Source: Bacteroidales bacterium (lineage in GTDB: Bacteria; Bacteroidota; Bacteroidia; Bacteroidales; UBA932). Taken from it: 6,102 nt of DNA. Made by a program: the position numbers and the translations under genes. Below are positions 1-6,102 of the stretch, one piece after another. The stretch lies in contig JAFYZE010000194.1 in assembly GCA_017548805.1 (NCBI GenBank), positions 1 to 6,102 on the forward strand, in the 5' to 3' direction. The notes under the pieces are model-generated. The model saw only the letters and a program-made list of their open reading frames with translations. It did not search any database and was not told the DNA's origin. Position 1 is the stretch's first letter, and each line of letters begins with the position of its first letter.

Positions 1-2749
1 CCTTGGAGACAACGAAGGGCCGCGAATTAGTGAAATTGTTGGCGAAGAAAGACAGGCTCGCATGGTCGCCTATCTCTTTGGTGATGCTGAGATTGGCGGA
101 CATGTACGGGCCATAGCCGTCCTCCGCGAAGGTCCTCATGTTCGATGACTTGAGGATAAGGTTCGAGAAAGCGGGATCGGCCGCCTCGGCTTCAGTAAAG
201 GGATGGAGCGTTCCATCCAGGTCAATGTACGCCACGGGCCAAACGGCGGTATAGGAATCCCCGTCATGGATATTCCCACCCGTCGCGGCCTTCCCTTCGG
301 GAGAGACGGTGAAGGCATAGTCCGACCCGTTGTATACCGACAGGTTGCGAGAGCGCGTCAGGAGGGATGCCTCGAGACGGCAGGTGATGATCAAGCGCGC
401 CTGGGGGATGTGCGTGATGGCCGTAAGATTCGCATCAAGATTCTGGGTCTCGCGTCCGTTCACTACGGACGATCCGCCTCCGTTGGCATAGATGCCCACG
501 TAAGGGTAGGAACGGTCCGGCAGTGACGGATGCGACCATCCGTTCACATAGTAATACGAGAGCGATTCGTCCACGGTATGCGTCCACACATAGGAGGCGT
601 CCAGCCTGAACTGGGTGAATATCGGCTCTATCTGCGGGAAATCTACCGTCAGTTCCAGTCCCGCCCTGTCCATGTCAGCACCGTTGTCCTGCCTGACGGA
701 CCTTGCGAAGCTGCGGTCCGTGACCTTGACGTCCATCGGTATCCAGCTCTCCCCTTCCCTTATGTCCACCGCTCCTGTCCGGCTGTCCACGCGTATATCC
801 GGATCGTCGGACAGGGCTAGGCCGTCCGGCCGCTGCAGGATGTCGTACGAGAACGGCTCGTACAGGTTAGAGTACTTGTAAGGAAAAGATGTACGGTTGT
901 AGAATCCGACCAGCGACACCTTGGTGCGGAGGAACTCCGCATCAACGCCCACCTCGGCGTTGCGCCCCCGCTGCCAGCGCAGCAAGGGGTTGAATACCAT
1001 CGTATAGGGCTGGGTATAATACACATAGGACGAAGAGGTTCCGTGGGAGAAACCGAACGTCATGATGTCCCGGTACTCCTGCTTGGGGTACAGGATATAG
1101 AAGGACGGAAGCTTCTCCGTTATGCCCCATCCTCCGCGTATCGAGAACTTATCCGATAAACTCCATTTGGCGTTGACGCGCGGGGAAAGGGTATTCATGT
1201 CCTCATACTCGGTCCCGGCAACGAAGACGTTCTCGAATCTCAGGCCGGCTACGAGCTGGAGCCGGGTCCCACCGAGGGGCATGGTGAAATCCTCCTCGGC
1301 ATAGAGCGAGACATTGTGCATGAACGGATAGTCCGTGTACGGCCTGGGACGGTAGCCGTTGGCGGCGAGGGCGGGATCCTCATAATACTCGCCCGCACCG
1401 ACGTTGCCGTTGGCCTTCCACTGCACTCCCGCCTTGGTATTGCTCCGCCATTCGTTCCAGCGGCGGTTCAAGGTGTATTTCAAGGATGCGGAGAAGTCGA
1501 GCTCCTTCGAATCCACTATCTGGTCCGAATAATAGGTCAGCGGCAGGCGGTCCGCCAGCCAGTATCCTTCGGACTCGGCATGGACAGCCGGCTGGTTGGA
1601 GCCGAAAGTGTTGAACCTCCTGTCATGCGAGAGGTTATCGGCGAAATTGACCGAAGCGTCCAGCGCAAGGTTGGTGGCCCAAGGACTGTTGATGAGCCAA
1701 GTCAGGGATGTATTGGCCCTGAAGGTATTATCCCTAACCTTGGAGAACTCTCCCGAGAATGCGTCAGGATCGTCCTCAGAGTCCATTCCACCTATATTAC
1801 CGGACACTCCCGCCTCGAAGCGGAGCACTTTGGCGAAGGTATTGGAATACGCGAGCGAAATGCCGCGGCGGGTGTAGGACTCGTAAGGCGAAACCAGTTT
1901 CCTGGTGGCCCTGGCCCACTCGGCTCCGAGATTCAGGACGCCGCGGCCTTCCTGCAGGTCCACGCCCTTGGAGACGGAAGTCTGCCAGGTACGCGGGTTG
2001 ACCGTAAACGAGACGTTCAGCGGCGTGCGACCCTTTCGGGTGTGTATGCGGACCATGCCGCTGTTAAGGTCGCCGTATTCAGCGGAAGGCACACCGGTGA
2101 TAACCTCAACGGACTCTACATTATCTACGGAAATACTTCGGGTATCAACGCCCGACATGGCGCCGAAACCGGCGTTGTTGCCGAGCCGGACTCCGTCCAC
2201 CTCAAGGGCGGTTCCGAAGGCAGCGTTGGCCGCCGAAGAGCCTCCGGAACGGAGCGAGAAGGCGCTCCCGCTGGTCAGGTCGGGGTTGGATGTCTTACCG
2301 CCGGGCAGCAAGGCGGCCATGTCCGTCATGCTCGAGAGCTGGAGATGGTTCAGTGCATCACGGCCGAGGGTGTGGGACGTGCCTACCCCATCCTTGGGGT
2401 TCTGCGCCGTCACCACGACTTCCTTCAGGGCGAGGGAATGCTCCTGCATCCTTATGACGAGGCCCGTCACGTCGGACTTGACCTCAACCTCCATGGGGGT
2501 GTCGACATAGCCGAGGCACGAGGCCGTCAGCGTGTATTTGCCGGACTGGACACCCTTGATGGAGAAACGCCCCTCGGCGTCGGTGACCGCCCACAGGCCT
2601 CCGTCGAGGCTGACGGCGGCGCCGAGCAAGGGAATGTCTCCGGCCGCGTCAAGGACACGGCCGGAGACGGTATATGACGCCGGCGCCGCCGACGACCATA
2701 CGGCCGCCGACAGTGCCAGCAAAAAGGCTATGGCTATCCTGCGGAGCAA
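1..2749 (-). CDS. TonB-dependent outer-membrane receptor with carboxypeptidase-regulatory-like N-terminal domain (3' end cut by window)
   Basis: The frame is open without a stop from a TTG at 2749 to the window edge, giving 916 codons; only the last few dozen residues appear to be missing. The TTG start is chosen because the next in-frame upstream stop is only two codons away, no ATG lies between, an AAAGGA sits 7 bases upstream, and translation gives a clean signal peptide (MLRRIAIAFLLALSAAVWSS, then AAPA). Residues ~26-105 form a carboxypeptidase-regulatory-like beta-sandwich (YTVSGRVLDAAG, then GRFSIKGVQSGKYTLTASCLGY). Next comes KEVVVTAQ (~109-116), typical of the segment before the plug. 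The plug runs ~117-238 and ends with VESVEVITGVPSAEYGDLNS. The rest is beta-barrel with alternating aromatic strands, ending in view with SLSFFANNFTNSRPF. Family role: TonB-energised import of a substrate across the outer membrane. The substrate cannot be read from sequence. It lies 3 bases after the FISUMP lipoprotein and is probably translationally coupled to it. A SusC assignment is not supported, since no SusD gene is visible, although the 3' flank is unseen. Confidence 0.93.
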   Translation of the reverse strand, partial: MLRRIAIAFLLALSAAVWSSAAPASYTVSGRVLDAAGDIPLLGAAVSLDGGLWAVTDAEGRFSIKGVQSGKYTLTASCLGYVDTPMEVEVKSDVTGLVIRMQEHSLALKEVVVTAQNPKDGVGTSHTLGRDALNHLQLSSMTDMAALLPGGKTSNPDLTSGSAFSLRSGGSSAANAAFGTALEVDGVRLGNNAGFGAMSGVDTRSISVDNVESVEVITGVPSAEYGDLNSGMVRIHTRKGRTPLNVSFTVNPRTWQTSVSKGVDLQEGRGVLNLGAEWARATRKLVSPYESYTRRGISLAYSNTFAKVLRFEAGVSGNIGGMDSEDDPDAFSGEFSKVRDNTFRANTSLTWLINSPWATNLALDASVNFADNLSHDRRFNTFGSNQPAVHAESEGYWLADRLPLTYYSDQIVDSKELDFSASLKYTLNRRWNEWRSNTKAGVQWKANGNVGAGEYYEDPALAANGYRPRPYTDYPFMHNVSLYAEEDFTMPLGGTRLQLVAGLRFENVFVAGTEYEDMNTLSPRVNAKWSLSDKFSIRGGWGITEKLPSFYILYPKQEYRDIMTFGFSHGTSSSYVYYTQPYTMVFNPLLRWQRGRNAEVGVDAEFLRTKVSLVGFYNRTSFPYKYSNLYEPFSYDILQRPDGLALSDDPDIRVDSRTGAVDIREGESWIPMDVKVTDRSFARSVRQDNGADMDRAGLELTVDFPQIEPIFTQFRLDASYVWTHTVDESLSYYYVNGWSHPSLPDRSYPYVGIYANGGGSSVVNGRETQNLDANLTAITHIPQARLIITCRLEASLLTRSRNLSVYNGSDYAFTVSPEGKAATGGNIHDGDSYTAVWPVAYIDLDGTLHPFTEAEAADPAFSNLILKSSNMRTFAEDGYGPYMSANLSITKEIGDHASLSFFANNFTNSRPFVVSK

Positions 2750-2762
2750 GGACTAGTCCTTT
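2748..2762 (-). promoter_or_regulatory. Ribosome-binding site and palindrome at the lipoprotein/receptor junction
   Basis: On the minus strand AAAGGA (2762-2757) lies 7 bases before the TTG start of the receptor. The bases AAGGACTAGTCCTT (2761-2748) form a perfect 14-bp palindrome that includes the lipoprotein stop codon TAG and the first two bases of the TTG. As RNA it could fold into a 5-bp stem with a CTAG loop, pairing the Shine-Dalgarno bases with the start region. A ribosome finishing the lipoprotein would open it, which would couple translation of the two genes. The sequence is seen directly; the regulatory role is inferred, and so short a stem is weak. Confidence 0.5.
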
Positions 2763-4216
2763 ACGCAGCGGACGGCTGCAGCGATGCGGTAGCTGAGCTT
2801 GGAGCCGTTCGCGGTGAACTCCGCCTCTGTAGCCTTGTTGGTCATGGGCATGAGGCCGAAGAACTGGACGTTGGTCAGGACATCATCCTTGATGGTGCAG
2901 CCGGCATAGCTGGAGCCGCAGATGAATCCGGACGAGATATAATCGTAGTTGGCAGCCCTTCCCATGAGGGTACCGGAAGTCTTTGTGTTGTCCTGGATGG
3001 AGACGGCGCCGCATGCGAAGAGGTTGAAGCCGTCGGCGTTCAGCATCTGGATGGAGCCGTTCTTGCCGTCATAGTAGGGAGCATCAGCATTGGTGTCAGC
3101 GCCTACGGACTTGCCGACCAGGCCGAGATAGTCGCCGAGCGTAGGGATGTGCCATCCCTCCGGGCAGATGCCGCGGGTGCCCTCAAGGGCCTTGGCATCC
3201 TCCTCGGACTTGATGTCACCGACCTTGAGGCCGAGGGCGACCTCGGACTGGTACAGGTAGCCCTGCTTCTCGACATCTTCCGCAGTGCCGAATGCGGCAG
3301 CAGTCTTGGCTTCGTTCATCACGACAGGCATGTAGACGCCGCCGGTGACATTGGTCAGGTCAGAGCAAGGTTCATATCCCTCGGGGAGATAACGGAGGTT
3401 CTCGGTCATCCAGGTCTTGCCGTCGGCCATCTTGGCCGTGCCGTAGACGACACCGCCGTACTCGAGGCCGGAGCACTCCGCCACGAGCGGGACGAAAGCA
3501 GAAGAGATCTCGGAGAGACCGTCGGAGATGACGACTGCGATCGCAGCGCCGCTCTTGCCGGCGAAGAAGTCCGCTCCAAGCCCGGATGCGTTGACCTGGA
3601 CCTTCATCAAGCCGTCAGAATCAAGGCTGAAAGACTTGCAGGGAAGCTCGGTCACCTCATCGGCCAGGGAACGCGTCGCGACGGAAGCCGCGAACGGGAT
3701 GACCTTGACGGATCCGGCCTCGACTCCCTTGATGAGGGCGGTCACCGCGGAAGCGGGACGCACCATGAACTTCAGGTCTGCCGTGGCGTCTTCAGGCTTC
3801 ATGTAGCTGACAGTAGCCTTGCCGTCAGCATAGTCGGGAATGTAGGTGATGGACTTGACGGCCTTGAGCGGATAATCTTCTGCCAAGGGGAGATTGTAGA
3901 CGGATCCGTCAACAAGGGTGATTACGACGACACCGTTCTCGGAAGAGATGCTCTTCAGGACTGCATCCCCGTCCTTGCCGTTCTTGAGGGTGATGGTGCT
4001 TCCGTCGGAAAGGTTGATGGTAACGCCTTCGGCAGTCTCGTTCCAGCCGGTGATGGAACAGTTCTTCTCAACAGCCGCCACGAGCTTGGCGACATCGGAC
4101 TTAAGGGAGGAAATGTCGGTCTCCGCCACTTTCATGCGGGACTCGAGGTCATTGATCTTCTGGCAGCCGCAGAGCAGAGCGGCGGCAAATGCCAAACCAA
4201 CAATAATTCTTTTCAT
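2753..4216 (-). CDS. FISUMP-domain lipoprotein with DUF4988-like coiled-coil N-terminus
   Basis: This is a complete 487-residue protein. The N-terminus MKRIIVGLAFAAALLCGC is a lipoprotein signal peptide with lipobox L-C-G-C, so Cys18 would be lipidated; the following QK with Asp/Glu at +5 and +7 loosely resembles Bacteroidota surface-export signals. Residues ~21-52 form a short heptad-like coiled coil (INDLESRMKVAETDISSLKS). Then come a Gly/Asp-rich repeat-like stretch ending TITLKNGKDG (~74-83) and a second DGSVYNLP strand pair, as in DUF4988-type N-termini of Bacteroides surface proteins. The middle (~115-247) is unrecognised, probably beta-sandwich. Residues ~252-487 match the FISUMP (Fibrobacter succinogenes major paralogous) domain: YGGVVYGTAKMADGKTWMTENLRY, CPEGWHIPTLGDY (351-363) and the terminal YRIAAAVRCVKD. 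The molecular function of FISUMP proteins is not established; surface binding is plausible. The gene sits 25 bases after the nitroreductase and 3 bases before the TonB receptor, suggesting a receptor partner. Confidence 0.93.
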   Translation of the reverse strand: MKRIIVGLAFAAALLCGCQKINDLESRMKVAETDISSLKSDVAKLVAAVEKNCSITGWNETAEGVTINLSDGSTITLKNGKDGDAVLKSISSENGVVVITLVDGSVYNLPLAEDYPLKAVKSITYIPDYADGKATVSYMKPEDATADLKFMVRPASAVTALIKGVEAGSVKVIPFAASVATRSLADEVTELPCKSFSLDSDGLMKVQVNASGLGADFFAGKSGAAIAVVISDGLSEISSAFVPLVAECSGLEYGGVVYGTAKMADGKTWMTENLRYLPEGYEPCSDLTNVTGGVYMPVVMNEAKTAAAFGTAEDVEKQGYLYQSEVALGLKVGDIKSEEDAKALEGTRGICPEGWHIPTLGDYLGLVGKSVGADTNADAPYYDGKNGSIQMLNADGFNLFACGAVSIQDNTKTSGTLMGRAANYDYISSGFICGSSYAGCTIKDDVLTNVQFFGLMPMTNKATEAEFTANGSKLSYRIAAAVRCVKD

Positions 4217-4241
4217 TTTCTTTTATGCTTTAAGGTTTATT
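4217..4241 (-). promoter_or_regulatory. A/T-rich translation leader of the lipoprotein gene
   Basis: The 25 bases between the nitroreductase stop and the lipoprotein ATG are strongly A/T-rich in an otherwise GC-rich window, ending ATAAAAGAAA directly before the ATG. There is no good Shine-Dalgarno match. A-rich, Shine-Dalgarno-free leaders are usual for Bacteroidota genes, so this is read as a translation initiation region. The gap is too short to show a full Bacteroidota promoter (TTTG at about -33 with TAnnTTTG at about -7), and neither element is visible in it. Confidence 0.5.
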
Positions 4242-4727
4242 TCAGTTTTCGGGAAGGGCCTCATGGCCCAATGCTACGACGCACAGCACGCTGTACTCGT
4301 CGCGGATGCCGAGCAGGCCGCGCAGGTACTCCTCGGCCGTACCCTTGGCAGGGTCGTCCTTGGAGCGCAGACGGTCGCGGACATGCACCCAGCAGCTGCC
4401 GAGGTCCATGGCCGTCGCGGCCAGCTGGATGAAGGTGGCGGAAATGGAGGCGTTCTCCACCCAGATGTCGGTCTTGGTGTGGTCACCCATGACCACGATA
4501 GCCGCGGCGGCGTCCTTGACGAAGGCGGAGCCACGGTCGCGCATCTCGGCTATGGCCGAGAGCGTGTCCTTGTCGTCGACCACCATGAAGGCCGAACTGT
4601 GCGAATTCTTGGACGAAGGGGCGGTCCCGGCGATGTCGAGGATGGCGTCGATAATCTCCCTGTCCACGGGCTCACCGGTGAACTTCCTCACCGAATGGCG
4701 TTTCTGTATTACATCTATGAATTCCAT
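4242..4727 (-). CDS. Small nitroreductase-family flavoprotein
   Basis: This is a complete 161-residue protein starting at ATG 4727, 12 bases after the peptidase stop. It has no signal peptide and is expected in the cytoplasm. Family features: RHSVRKF at residues 10-16 (the Arg-x-Ser-x-Arg motif that contacts the FMN phosphate), APSSKNSHSSAFMVV at 36-50 (equivalent of the usual SPTSKRSNPWQF-like FMN-side segment), DIWVENASISATFIQLAA at 87-104 (dimer-core helix), LGSCWVHVRDR at 109-119, and YSVLCVVALGH at 145-155. These proteins are usually homodimers that use FMN and NAD(P)H to reduce nitro compounds, quinones or flavin-like substrates; the natural substrate here is unknown. The protein ends only six residues after the ALGH strand, whereas many relatives of this type carry a further tail of about 15-20 residues with a WxKVH-like motif. 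The missing tail may alter the dimer arm. A role linked to its peptidase and receptor neighbours is not evident. Confidence 0.92.
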   Translation of the reverse strand: MEFIDVIQKRHSVRKFTGEPVDREIIDAILDIAGTAPSSKNSHSSAFMVVDDKDTLSAIAEMRDRGSAFVKDAAAAIVVMGDHTKTDIWVENASISATFIQLAATAMDLGSCWVHVRDRLRSKDDPAKGTAEEYLRGLLGIRDEYSVLCVVALGHEALPEN

Positions 4728-4739
4728 GATATCGTATGT

Positions 4740-6102
4740 TTAAAGTCCTATCTCTTCCAGTATCCGGTCCATGTGGGCATAATTCCGGAGCGTCCAGATG
4801 ACGAAGCGGATGTCGACGTTGACGCACATGTTGTAGCCAGGCACGCTCCTAACATCGCTGGCCAGCGACTCCTTGTTACCGTCGAAAGCAAGACCGATGA
4901 GCCGCCCCTGTGCGTCCAGCACGGGCGAGCCGGAATTGCCTCCGGTTATATCATTGTCCGTCAAGAAATTGGCATCGAAGTACATATCCGTGCCCTGACG
5001 CCCGCAATGCTCTTCGAGCAGGGCTTTCCAGTCGGGCTTGAGATTGAAATCGTACGATTCGGGGTCGTATTTCTCCAGGATGCCGGCAGGCGTGGAGCGC
5101 CAGGAACACCAGACTCCGTCACGCGGCTCGTAGCCCGAGACCGTGCCGTAAGTGATGCGCATGGTGCTGTTGGCGTCGGGATACTGGGAAATGCCCTTGT
5201 CCAGACGCATACTGTACAGCGCGCGGGTGTATTCGTTCCCGAGCTGGCTGACCGTCCTGTCTCCCGGGGTAGCGTCTATGACGTCGTTGAAAGCGCTCAC
5301 TGCCACCTCGGTCAGGAACTTGTACAGCGCATCGTCATACAGCGGCTCCATCTCGGAGCCTTCCATGGTCAGGAAGCGGACGATGCGCTTCTCGTCCGTC
5401 ATCCAGCTGCAGTCCCAGGTATTGGCGCAGAACGCCTCCATGTCGTCTTTGTACAGGTCGAAGAGCTCCTTCTGGAAAGGGCCCCAGTAACAGCTGTCGA
5501 CATTGGTGTAGTATGTCATCGCGGCATAGCGGAACAGGTCGCGCTCCACCCTGAGGTCCATCTCGGCGTACTGGGCGGCGTCGGTCGCCTGCATCTGCCT
5601 GACGCGCCTGCTGTCGTCGAGAGCGCTGCGGATGGACTTTAGGCGGGTGGCTATGACTCCCAGCCGGGTGCCGCGCACCATGGTCTCCCGGTAGCATACG
5701 AGGTTGGCCTCGGCTGAGGAAATAGCGGCATACTTGTCATCAAGTTCCTTCAGAAGACCTCCCCACTTCGCCTTGCGTGCAGGGTCGGCGTCAATCCAGA
5801 CCTGGAGTTCCTTCTCCAGCCCACGGCGCTCGTCCGCGACCCCGAAACGGGTAAGGCACTGGACCATGCCTTCGTTGTTCTCCTGGACGTTGGACAGGCT
5901 GAAATAATAATCCGAATATTTGAGGCGTACTTCGGGATCGGCGTTCATCCAGGCGTTGACGATCGCCATCTGGTCACCCCTGATGACGTTGCTTATCGGG
6001 TACTGGACCTGCTCCAGATAGCTGATCTTCGCGGCAGAGGCATAACGGTCCGTGCGTCCGGGATAACCCATGACCATGGCGAAATCGCCTTCCTTATAGC
6101 CG
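4740..6102 (-). CDS. dpp7: S46-family dipeptidyl-peptidase, DPP7-like (5' end cut by window)
   Basis: The C-terminal 453 residues are visible; S46 enzymes are usually about 700-720 residues, so roughly 260 are missing, including the signal peptide and the catalytic His and Asp. The first visible residues, GYKEGDFAMVMGYPGRTDRY, are a conserved internal S46 segment, so the ATG at 6077 is not the true start. A long helical region follows, then ANSTMRITYGTVSGYEPRDG and the nucleophile motif NDITGGNSGSPVLDAQGRLI. The catalytic Ser codon is at 4934-4932. The residue 18 positions later, in FDGN, is Gly (codon 4880-4878). In characterised S46 enzymes Gly here goes with DPP7-type cleavage after hydrophobic P1 residues, while Arg gives DPP11-type acidic specificity. 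The expected role is removal of dipeptides from the N-termini of oligopeptides in the periplasm, for amino-acid nutrition. The C-terminus (CVNVDIRFVIWTLRNYAHMDRILEEIG) is intact. It is the first visible gene of the possible operon. The family call is very sure; the DPP7 subtype is less so. Confidence 0.92.
   Translation of the reverse strand, partial: GYKEGDFAMVMGYPGRTDRYASAAKISYLEQVQYPISNVIRGDQMAIVNAWMNADPEVRLKYSDYYFSLSNVQENNEGMVQCLTRFGVADERRGLEKELQVWIDADPARKAKWGGLLKELDDKYAAISSAEANLVCYRETMVRGTRLGVIATRLKSIRSALDDSRRVRQMQATDAAQYAEMDLRVERDLFRYAAMTYYTNVDSCYWGPFQKELFDLYKDDMEAFCANTWDCSWMTDEKRIVRFLTMEGSEMEPLYDDALYKFLTEVAVSAFNDVIDATPGDRTVSQLGNEYTRALYSMRLDKGISQYPDANSTMRITYGTVSGYEPRDGVWCSWRSTPAGILEKYDPESYDFNLKPDWKALLEEHCGRQGTDMYFDANFLTDNDITGGNSGSPVLDAQGRLIGLAFDGNKESLASDVRSVPGYNMCVNVDIRFVIWTLRNYAHMDRILEEIGL

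Noticed and set aside
1316..2677. 453-residue plus-strand open frame
   Set aside because: It is antisense to the receptor gene, whose minus-strand frame gives a coherent signal peptide, plug and barrel. The plus-strand translation is rich in Arg/Gly/Val/His with no recognisable domain, as expected for the complement of GC-rich coding DNA.
1..2749. Frameshift or pseudogene in the receptor
   Set aside because: Reading the minus strand codon by codon from 2749 to the edge showed no stop and continuous receptor-like sequence, so there is no sign of breakage.
2748..2761. Palindrome as a transcription terminator
   Set aside because: The stem is at most 5 bp with a 4-base loop and no T-run follows on the minus strand; it also sits on a start codon.
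3149..4432. 427-residue plus-strand open frame
   Set aside because: It spans antisense of two confidently assigned genes and their intergenic gap, and its composition (Asp/Gly/Val/His-rich) is that of a shadow frame.
3918..5642. 574-residue plus-strand open frame
   Set aside because: It runs antisense across parts of three real genes (lipoprotein, nitroreductase, peptidase) and shows no domain motif; it is an artefact of codon bias.
6075..6077. ATG at 6077 as the start of the peptidase
   Set aside because: The frame remains open to the window edge with family-conserved residues (GYKEGDFA) before this Met, so the gene clearly begins outside the window.

Overview
The window looks like chromosomal DNA of a fairly GC-rich gut-type Bacteroidota, most likely Bacteroidales. 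The evidence is the protein families: an S46 dipeptidyl-peptidase, a lipoprotein with a coiled-coil/DUF4988-like N-terminus and a FISUMP C-terminus, and a TonB-dependent receptor with a carboxypeptidase-regulatory-like N-terminal domain. The A-rich, Shine-Dalgarno-poor leader before one gene also fits. I cannot name the genus from sequence alone.

All coding is on the minus strand, so the reading order runs from right to left. The order is: (1) the C-terminal ~450 residues of an S46 dipeptidyl-peptidase (6102 to 4740, 5' end outside the window); (2) a small FMN nitroreductase-family protein (4727 to 4242); (3) a 487-residue surface-type lipoprotein (4216 to 2753); (4) an outer-membrane TonB-dependent receptor (2749 to beyond base 1, missing only its extreme C-terminus). 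The gaps are 12, 25 and 3 bases, with no visible terminator or promoter between genes, so a single transcript is plausible. No stretch above 25 bases is non-coding, and I see no RNA gene, mobile element or CRISPR array.

The last two genes are the most suggestive part. A lipoprotein directly upstream of a TonB receptor and nearly touching it resembles the surface-lipoprotein/TonB-receptor pairing known from Sus-like systems, but the lipoprotein here is a FISUMP protein rather than SusD. The junction is a 14-bp perfect palindrome that holds the lipoprotein stop codon, a Shine-Dalgarno-like AAAGGA and most of a TTG start. The peptidase carries Gly at the position that separates DPP7-type (hydrophobic P1) from DPP11-type (acidic P1) enzymes. 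A role of the whole group in peptide release and uptake is an inference only; the nitroreductase has no obvious role in it.
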